Below are positions 58,661 through 64,000 of a stretch of DNA of 64,000 nucleotides, piece after piece. A model generated the notes under the pieces. It was not told the DNA's origin. It searched no databases and saw only the letters and a list, made by a program, of their open reading frames with translations. The stretch is from Nocardia acididurans (GTDB taxonomy: Bacteria > Actinomycetota > Actinomycetes > Mycobacteriales > Mycobacteriaceae), in contig NZ_JAERRJ010000004.1 in NCBI RefSeq assembly GCF_016741815.1, positions 124,001-188,000 of the forward strand, read 5' to 3'. A program made the translations under genes and the position numbers. Numbering within the stretch: position 1 is the stretch's first letter; every line of letters starts with the position of its first letter.

Positions 58661-59866
58661 TCAGCGCTCGGCGCGCTGGTAGGCCGTGACGATGGCAGCG
58701 CCACCGAGGCCGATGTTGTGCTGCAGGGCGGCGGTCACGTTGTCGACCTGACGCTTGTCGGCCGCACCGCGCAACTGCCAGGTGAGCTCACTGCACTGCG
58801 CCAAACCCGTTGCGCCCAAGGGATGTCCCTTGGAGATGAGCCCACCGGAGGGGTTCACGACCCACTTGCCGCCGTAGGTGGTCTGGTTCTCGTCGATGAG
58901 CTTGCCCGCCTCGCCCACCGGGCACAGGCCCAGCGCCTCGTAGGTGAGCAGCTCATTGGCGGAGAAGCAGTCGTGCAGCTCGATGACCTGGAAGTCCTCC
59001 GGGCCGAGTCCCGCCTGGTCGTACACGCTCCGCGCGGCTTCGACATTCATGTCGAAGCCGATCAGGTTCTTGGCCGTGCCGTCGAAGGTGGACGCGAAGT
59101 CGGTGGTCATGGCCTGACCGACGATCTCCACGGCCTGCCCGGCCAGATTGTGCTTGTCCACGAACGCCTCGCTGGCCAGGATGACCGCGCCCGAACCGTC
59201 GGAGGTCGGCGAGCACTGCAGCTTGGTCAGCGGGTCGTAGATCATGCGCGCGTTCAGGATGTCGTCGAGCGAATACTCGTCCTGGAACTGCGAATACGGG
59301 TTGTTGACCGAGTGCTTGTGGTTCTTGTACCCGATCTTGGCGAAGTGTTCGGCGGTGGTGCCGTACAGCTTCATGTGCTCACGCCCGGCCGCGCCGAACA
59401 TCCACGGCGCGACGGGGAACAGCACCTCGCTGATCTCCGCGAGCGCGAGAATGTGCTTGCCCATGGGCTGTTCGCGGTCGTCCCAGGTGGATTCCAGCGA
59501 ACCCGGCTTCATGCGTTCGAAGCCCAGCGCCAGGGTGCAGTCGGCGAGCCCGCCCCGAACCGCCTGCGCCGCAAGGTAGAGCGCGGTGGATCCGGTCGAG
59601 CAGTTGTTGTTGACGTTCACCACCGGGATGCCGGTCATGCCGAGCTCGTAGACCGCGCGCTGACCCGAGGTGGATTCGCCGTACACGTAGCCGACGTACG
59701 CCTGCTGCACCTCGCGGTAGTCGATTCCGGCGTCGGCCAGGGCCTTGGTTCCGGACTCCCGGGCCATATCCGGGTAGTCCCAGTCGCTGCCGTCCTCGTT
59801 CTTGCGGCGGCCCGGCTTCTCGAACTTCGTCATGCCGACACCGACGACATAAACCTTGTTCGTCAT
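58661..59866 (-). CDS. ltp1: Thiolase-like lipid-transfer protein (Ltp1/SCP-x type)
   Basis: A 401-residue thiolase-superfamily protein, close to remembered M. tuberculosis Ltp1 (Rv2790c) over its length. Nucleophile Cys near residue 90 in [13 protein letters not shown]-terminal [10 protein letters not shown] and [17 protein letters not shown], with the expected His. Ltp proteins work in thiolysis or retro-aldol cleavage of branched and steroid acyl-CoA. ATG 59866 lies 33 bp from an ACATACA palindrome. First gene of the block. Confidence 0.92.
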   Translation of the reverse strand: MTNKVYVVGVGMTKFEKPGRRKNEDGSDWDYPDMARESGTKALADAGIDYREVQQAYVGYVYGESTSGQRAVYELGMTGIPVVNVNNNCSTGSTALYLAAQAVRGGLADCTLALGFERMKPGSLESTWDDREQPMGKHILALAEISEVLFPVAPWMFGAAGREHMKLYGTTAEHFAKIGYKNHKHSVNNPYSQFQDEYSLDDILNARMIYDPLTKLQCSPTSDGSGAVILASEAFVDKHNLAGQAVEIVGQAMTTDFASTFDGTAKNLIGFDMNVEAARSVYDQAGLGPEDFQVIELHDCFSANELLTYEALGLCPVGEAGKLIDENQTTYGGKWVVNPSGGLISKGHPLGATGLAQCSELTWQLRGAADKRQVDNVTAALQHNIGLGGAAIVTAYQRAER

Positions 59867-59898
59867 CGAACTCCTCACATCCGTCGAACTGACCACAA

Positions 59899-59916
59899 AC
59901 ATACAGAGCTGTATGT
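59899..59916. promoter_or_regulatory. Operator O1 (ltp1 side)
   Basis: ACATACAGAGCTGTATGT is a palindrome with 8-bp perfect arms. It lies 33 bp upstream of the ltp1 ATG, where a promoter would be, so it fits a repressor site. The half-site ACATACA is shared with O2. Confidence 0.75.
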
Positions 59917-59987
59917 AACACAGCAAGACCTTCACCCGGAATCGGTACAGATTTGGGCAAATCACCAGGTAGTAGCCGCCGTATTGG

Positions 59988-60011
59988 TACATACAGCCAG
60001 ACGTGTATGTA
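59988..60011. promoter_or_regulatory. Operator O2 (transporter side)
   Basis: TACATACA (59988-59995) and TGTATGTA (60004-60011) form perfect 8-bp arms with an 8-bp spacer, four bases wider than O1. It lies ~95 bp from O1 and ~165 bp before the transporter GTG. Confidence 0.7.
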
Positions 60012-60177
60012 GGGTCCGAGCCCGCCGGCACGCTCGGCATTAGCTGGCCGATGTGACCCGCGCCACCGGTGAGGAGGCCGAAACAGCCACGTAATGGAAC
60101 GGCAATTGCCCGTCCACATCCGTATACGAAGTTCAAAAGGTTGCTGTGGATGTTGTGAGGTTTGACGGGAGTTACAC

Positions 60178-61830
60178 GTGGTCGATGTCGATACCCGGGC
60201 GGCGAATTCCGATGGAATCGCCGCCGCCAAAGAGACATTGGAGGACTACACCCTCCGCTTCGCACCGCGGAGTTACCGGAAGTGGAGCCCGGCGGTCGTC
60301 GGCATCTCCGCCCTCGGCGGTATCGCCTACCTCGCCGACTTCGCCATCGGCGCGAATATCGGCATCGCCCACGGCACCGGAAACGCGCTGCTCGGCATCG
60401 GTATCTTCGCGATTGTCGTGATGCTCACCGGATTTCCGCTCGCGTACTACGCGGCCCGGTACAACATCGATCTCGACCTCATCACGCGCGGTAGCGGATT
60501 CGGCTACTACGGATCCATCGTGACGAATGTGGTGTTCGCGTCCTTCACGTTCATCTTCTTCGCACTCGAGGGCTCCATCATGGCCCAGGGCCTGGAATTG
60601 GGCCTGGGCATACCGCTCTGGCTGGGTTATCTGGCCTCCACGCTGATCATCTTCCCGCTGGTCATCTATGGGATGAACACGCTCGCGAAGTTGCAGGTGT
60701 GGACGACGCCGCTGTGGTTGCTGCTGATGGTGCTGCCCTTCGGATTCCTGCTCGTGCGGCATCCGGACTCGGTGGACGCGTTCTTCGCCTACGGCGGCGC
60801 GGACGGTGCGGGCGTGAGCATCTCGGGCACGCTGCTCGCGGCCGGCGTGTGCCTGTCGCTGATCGCGCAGATCGCCGAGCAGATCGACTATCTGCGGTTC
60901 ATGCCGCCGAAAACCCCTGAGAACAAGGGCAAGTGGTGGGGCTGGATGCTGCTGGCCGGTCCGGGCTGGGTGCTGTTCGGCGCGGCCAAGCAGGTCGTGG
61001 GCCTGTTCCTGGCGGTCTACCTGATCGCGAATCTGCCTGCGGCACAGGGCATCGCGAATCAGCCGGTGCACCAGTTCCTGGAGATCTACAAGGATATGGT
61101 GCCGGGCTGGCTGGCCATGACGCTGGCGGTCGTGCTGGTGGTCATCTCGCAGATCAAGATCAACGTCACCAATGCGTACTCCGGATCGCTGGCGTGGACC
61201 AACTCCTACACCCGGGTCACCAAGACCTACCCGGGCCGACTGATCTTCCTGGCCGTGAACCTGGTGATCGCGCTGGTTCTCATGGAAGCCAACATGTTCG
61301 ACTTCCTGAACGATATCCTCGGCTTCTACGCCAACTGCGGCATCGCCTGGATCGTCACCGTCGCAACGGATATCGCGGTCAACAAGTACCTGCTGAAGAT
61401 CTCGCCGAAGGTGCCGGAGTTCCGGCGCGGCATGCTCTACGACTTCAACCCCGTCGGCCTGGTCGGCTTCGGGCTCTCGGCGGTGCTGTCGATCATGACG
61501 TTCTTCGGGCTGTTCGGTGACCTGCTCAAGCCGTACTCCCCCATCGTGGCCGTGGTGGTGGCGTTCGTGGCCACCCCGCTCACCGCCATCCTCACCAGGG
61601 GCAAGTACTACCTGCGGCGCACCGACGACGGCATCGACCTGCCGCTGTTCGACGAGCACGGGAACCCGTCCGGCGAGACGCTGCCGTGCGTGGTCACCGG
61701 CATGGAATTCGAGCGGCCGGACATGATCGCCTCGGCGGTGCCCGGACCCGAGGGCGAGATCCAGTACATCAGCTCACTCGCGCTCTCCACCGACAAGGCG
61801 GGCATTCACCTACTGCCGCACCAGAAGTAG
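60178..61830 (+). CDS. NCS1-family nucleobase/cation symporter
   Basis: A 550-residue membrane transporter with about 12 hydrophobic segments. The first transmembrane helix region ([20 protein letters not shown]) and [19 protein letters not shown] match the NCS1 (purine/cytosine/allantoin permease) fold. The ~80-residue hydrophilic C-terminal tail is longer than usual. Substrates of this family include purines, cytosine, uracil, allantoin and hydantoins; which applies is unknown. GTG 60178 behind GGGAG. Sharing operators with ltp1 makes a catabolic substrate plausible. Confidence 0.87.
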   Translation: MVDVDTRAANSDGIAAAKETLEDYTLRFAPRSYRKWSPAVVGISALGGIAYLADFAIGANIGIAHGTGNALLGIGIFAIVVMLTGFPLAYYAARYNIDLDLITRGSGFGYYGSIVTNVVFASFTFIFFALEGSIMAQGLELGLGIPLWLGYLASTLIIFPLVIYGMNTLAKLQVWTTPLWLLLMVLPFGFLLVRHPDSVDAFFAYGGADGAGVSISGTLLAAGVCLSLIAQIAEQIDYLRFMPPKTPENKGKWWGWMLLAGPGWVLFGAAKQVVGLFLAVYLIANLPAAQGIANQPVHQFLEIYKDMVPGWLAMTLAVVLVVISQIKINVTNAYSGSLAWTNSYTRVTKTYPGRLIFLAVNLVIALVLMEANMFDFLNDILGFYANCGIAWIVTVATDIAVNKYLLKISPKVPEFRRGMLYDFNPVGLVGFGLSAVLSIMTFFGLFGDLLKPYSPIVAVVVAFVATPLTAILTRGKYYLRRTDDGIDLPLFDEHGNPSGETLPCVVTGMEFERPDMIASAVPGPEGEIQYISSLALSTDKAGIHLLPHQK

Positions 61831-61835
61831 CGGTT

Positions 61836-62486
61836 CTAGTCACTGATCCGGAGGTCGCCCAGCTTGGTCTGGGCGACCTCTCGCAGTTGCGCGGAGGCAC
61901 GCCGCCAGCGCCGCAGCGCCCGCTCGGAATCCGGATAGATGAAGTTGGACACCAGGATTCCGCGCAGCACGTCCATGGCGGTGTACAGGAAATCGCGAGC
62001 GTCCTTGCGGTGCACCTCATCCGGTACGAACCGGGCCAGCGCCATGAACAACGCGTTGTTCACGAACGGCTCGACCTTCTGCATCTCCGCCGCCAGCACC
62101 GGATCCGTCCGCCCGGCGATCCACAGCTCCGCGACCGCGATGAACAGCGGACCCTGATGTAGCTCCCACAGGTAGTCCAGCACCACCCCGACCGGATCCT
62201 GCGCGACATCGGCCCGGACCTTGCCCATCTCAGCCAGGGCCGCCTCGGTCCGCCGCTGCGCCAGATGATTGATGGCCGCCACCACCAGATCGGTCTTCGA
62301 TCCGAAATGATGGACCTGCGCGCCCCGGGTCACCCCCGCCCGCTCGGCCACCCGCGGCGTGGTCGTGCCGGTGTACCCGTATTCGACCAGGCAGTCGATG
62401 GTCGCGTCGAGCAGCCGGACCCGCATCTCGGTGCTGCGCTGCTCCTGCGTGCGGCGCTGCGGTTTGGCATCTGCGGACCTGGTCAT
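61836..62486 (-). CDS. TetR-family regulator, probable repressor of ltp1/NCS1
   Basis: A 216-residue TetR protein. Helix-turn-helix around 20-65: LLDATIDCLVEYGYTGTTT, VAERAGVTRGAQVHHFGSKTDL, which resembles the TetR group with C-terminal PF17932/TetR_C-type domains. ATG 62486 is chosen; encoded sequence upstream crosses an operator. It is convergent with the transporter, 5 bp apart, and its last codons form half of a terminator hairpin. A palindrome related to O1 lies 17 bp before its start. Confidence 0.88.
   Translation of the reverse strand: MTRSADAKPQRRTQEQRSTEMRVRLLDATIDCLVEYGYTGTTTPRVAERAGVTRGAQVHHFGSKTDLVVAAINHLAQRRTEAALAEMGKVRADVAQDPVGVVLDYLWELHQGPLFIAVAELWIAGRTDPVLAAEMQKVEPFVNNALFMALARFVPDEVHRKDARDFLYTAMDVLRGILVSNFIYPDSERALRRWRRASAQLREVAQTKLGDLRISD
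61851..61880. terminator. Bidirectional terminator within the TetR coding end
   Basis: GAGGTCGCCCAG (61851-61862) and CTGGGCGACCTC (61869-61880) form a perfect 12-bp stem with a 6-nt loop. It encodes the last residues of TetR and lies 20 bp past the transporter stop, so one element serves both converging genes. Confidence 0.75.
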
Positions 62487-62502
62487 GCGGTGGATTCTAC
62501 AC

Positions 62503-62524
62503 TTACATGCAGATCTGAACGTAA
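62503..62524. promoter_or_regulatory. Operator O3 upstream of the TetR gene
   Basis: TTACATGCAGA/TCTGAACGTAA is a 22-bp near-palindrome (9 of 11 pairs match). Its core, ACATGCAGATCTGAACGT (62505-62522), matches O1 at 14 of 18 positions. It lies 17-38 bp before the TetR ATG, fitting autoregulation. Confidence 0.6.
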
Positions 62525-62661
62525 CCTGCCGCCGCAGCCCGGCCACGGGCCCGCCCACCCCGCCGTCCACAATTCCTGCCCATTCGTCCGCACCCCTGGA
62601 ATCCCCCCGCCATCGGACTACATTCGAATCCATACCGCTCCCCCTGCCCTAGGCGGCAACC

Positions 62662-63609
62662 ATGACCACCATCGTGATGACCGGCGGCACTTCAGGATTC
62701 GGCGCGACAGCCGCCGAACGCCTCGCCACATCCCCCACCACCCGGCTGCTGCTCGGCGCCCGAACCCGCACGGCCGCAACCGAATCCCGGATACCAGCCA
62801 CGCCTAACCCAGCCGCGGCCGTCGAGCGCCTGCCCCTCGACCTCACCAGCCTGGAATCGGTCCACTCCTTCGCGGCCTCCGTACGAGATCGCCTGAGCGA
62901 CACCCCGATCGACGCCCTGATCCTCAACGCGGGCATCATCCGCCCCGACACCACCGCCCGCACCCCCGACGGCTACGAAACCACCTTCGCCGTCAACCAC
63001 CTCGCCCACTACCTCCTCGCCCGCCTGCTCCTCCCCCACCTTTCCGACACCGCCACCGTCATCCTCACCACCAGCGGCACCCATGACCCCGCCACCGGCT
63101 CCCCCCTGGCCACCCCCCGCCACGCCGACGCCCACCTGCTGGCCCACCCCGACCAGGACCCCGCCCTCGACCCCCGCCCCAAGAAGGCAGGCGAACACGC
63201 CTACACCGCCTCCAAACTCTGCGCGGTCCTCACCGCCCGAGCCCTCTCCGACCCCCGCCACACCCACCCCCACCTCCTCACCGCCATCGCCTTCTGCCCC
63301 GGCCAGGTCTTCGGAACCGGCCTGGCCCACAACCTCTCCCTGCCCCTCCGCACCGCCTGGCGACTCCTCGGCACCCCCCTCGGCCGCCCCCTCCGCCTGG
63401 TGAACCCCAACTTCAACACCCGCGCCGAAGCCGGAACCACCCTCGCCGCCCTCGCCCTCGGCCACCTCACCCCACCCGACCGCCACCTCTACGCCGCCCT
63501 CCGCCGAGGCACCCTCACCTGGCCCGCCCTCTCCCCCCAGGCCGGCAAAGACGAACTCTCCCAAGCCCTCTGGACCGACAGCGCCAAACTGGCCGGCCTA
63601 CCCGACTGA
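62662..63609 (+). CDS. Short-chain dehydrogenase/reductase
   Basis: A 315-residue SDR: TGGTSGFGATAAE (nucleotide binding), LILNAGII, FAVNHLAHYLLARLLL, catalytic Ser in LTTSGTHD and Tyr-x3-Lys in HAYTASKLC. It resembles retinol dehydrogenase/WW-domain-oxidoreductase-like SDRs. Codon use is extreme: long stretches in which nearly every third base is C (CCC, CTC, ACC, CAC), more than in neighbouring genes, giving strong C-over-G skew on the plus strand. Substrate unknown; stands alone. Confidence 0.85.
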   Translation: MTTIVMTGGTSGFGATAAERLATSPTTRLLLGARTRTAATESRIPATPNPAAAVERLPLDLTSLESVHSFAASVRDRLSDTPIDALILNAGIIRPDTTARTPDGYETTFAVNHLAHYLLARLLLPHLSDTATVILTTSGTHDPATGSPLATPRHADAHLLAHPDQDPALDPRPKKAGEHAYTASKLCAVLTARALSDPRHTHPHLLTAIAFCPGQVFGTGLAHNLSLPLRTAWRLLGTPLGRPLRLVNPNFNTRAEAGTTLAALALGHLTPPDRHLYAALRRGTLTWPALSPQAGKDELSQALWTDSAKLAGLPD

Positions 63610-63754
63610 CCACCGCGCCCGCCACCGGACGATGGAGCCGAATACCGCTGCTCGCCCTGATGCGCTCCGACGCGCAAGCGCGTAGCCGGACCGTCGCCCG
63701 TGTACCCGGGCGGGTGGACGGCCGAGCGCGCAGGCGAGCGGATCCGGCTGCCGC

Positions 63755-64000
63755 TCAGTGTGATTCGGTGCGGCGGGCCAGCGTGACCGTCACCGTGAAC
63801 AGCAGGACGCCCAGGACCGCCAGGCCGGTGCCGACCACGGCGGGGGCCGTGTAGCCGAGGCCGGCGGCGATGACCAGGCCGCCCAGCCAGGCGCCTGCGG
63901 CGTTGGCGATGTTCAGGGCCGCGTGGTTGAGGGCCGCGGCGAGGGTTTGGGCGTCGTGGGCCACGTCCATGAGACGGGTTTGCAGGGCGGGGCCGAGGGC
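63755..64000 (-). CDS. MFS transporter, C-terminal fragment (cut by window edge)
   Basis: The visible 81 codons show the end of a 12-helix major facilitator: LQTRLMDVAHDAQTLAAAL, NHAALNIANAAGAWLGGLVI (typical of AraJ/Cmx-like DHA1 transporters), and two last transmembrane helices before RRTESH. The start lies beyond the right edge. Probable efflux function; substrate unknown. Confidence 0.8.
   Translation of the reverse strand, partial: ALGPALQTRLMDVAHDAQTLAAALNHAALNIANAAGAWLGGLVIAAGLGYTAPAVVGTGLAVLGVLLFTVTVTLARRTESH

Larger units (their letters stand above)
59867..60177. promoter_or_regulatory. Divergent ltp1/NCS1 control region
   Basis: A 311-bp gap without a gene, holding two strong palindromes with the same half-site (entries below). 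The region is less GC-rich than its surroundings around 59880-60010. GGGAG six bases before 60178 serves the transporter. No further gene or RNA was recognised. Confidence 0.7.

Noticed and set aside
59899..60011. KstR or KstR2 binding sites at ltp1
   Set aside because: The palindromes lack the AAC-GTT or CAAG-CTTG cores of those boxes as remembered; they match the site by the local TetR gene instead.

Overview
The window is high-GC actinobacterial DNA with many GTG starts and ATGA/GTGA gene overlaps. From about 8.5 to 29 kb it follows the Mycobacterium tuberculosis order lpdA - (Rv3304-like) - amiA1 - amiB1 - deoD - pmmB - upp - (Rv3311-like) - add - deoA - cdd - sdhCDAB, and dacB - yhjD - trpS follows at 40-44 kb. 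With ectoine genes, DUF574 methyltransferase and Ltp1-type thiolase, this points to Nocardia or a close Mycobacteriales relative. All functional calls rest on motifs, remembered family sequences and gene order; no database search was run. No rRNA, tRNA, CRISPR array, transposase or prophage gene was recognised.

Layout. 1-8.4 kb: ectAB (ectB cut by the left edge), an OmpR-type two-component system, a PLP aminotransferase with an upstream palindrome, and two cell-envelope proteins with repetitive regions, one behind a structured leader. 8.5-17.6 kb: the mycobacteria-like salvage and redox block (lpdA, a cyclotransferase-like gene, two M20 amidohydrolases, an enoyl-CoA isomerase-like gene, deoD, pmmB, a zinc-ribbon protein, upp). 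17.8-20.1 kb: a four-gene type VII secretion-style cassette placed between upp and the Rv3311 homologue. 20.1-29.3 kb: Rv3311-like gene, hot-dog protein, add, deoA, cdd, and divergently sdhCDAB behind a candidate IdeR iron box.

29.4-39.7 kb: a secreted peptidase lipoprotein, a GTGSA-repeat secreted protein, a CheB and CheR-PAS pair facing two STAS-domain genes (a signalling island without visible receptors or CheA), phenylalanine hydroxylase, and an MFS exporter with its TetR regulator. 39.9-49.6 kb: SnoaL-like protein, D,D-carboxypeptidase, YhjD, TrpS, an MpaB-family protein with a divergent TetR, an overlapping xth - secreted RNase - barstar operon, a hydrolase and a methyltransferase. 49.6-52 kb: an ascorbate-type PTS (EIIC plus fused EIIA-EIIB).

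52-62.5 kb: a lipid/steroid-type catabolic block (acyl-CoA ligase, small protein, hydrolase, acyl-CoA dehydrogenase, SDR, MaoC hydratase, SRPBCC, Ltp1) divergent from an NCS1 transporter and next to a TetR gene. Matching ACATACA/TGTATGT-type palindromes in two intergenic regions suggest that this TetR controls the ltp1 and transporter promoters and itself. The window ends with a very C-rich SDR gene and a partial MFS transporter.
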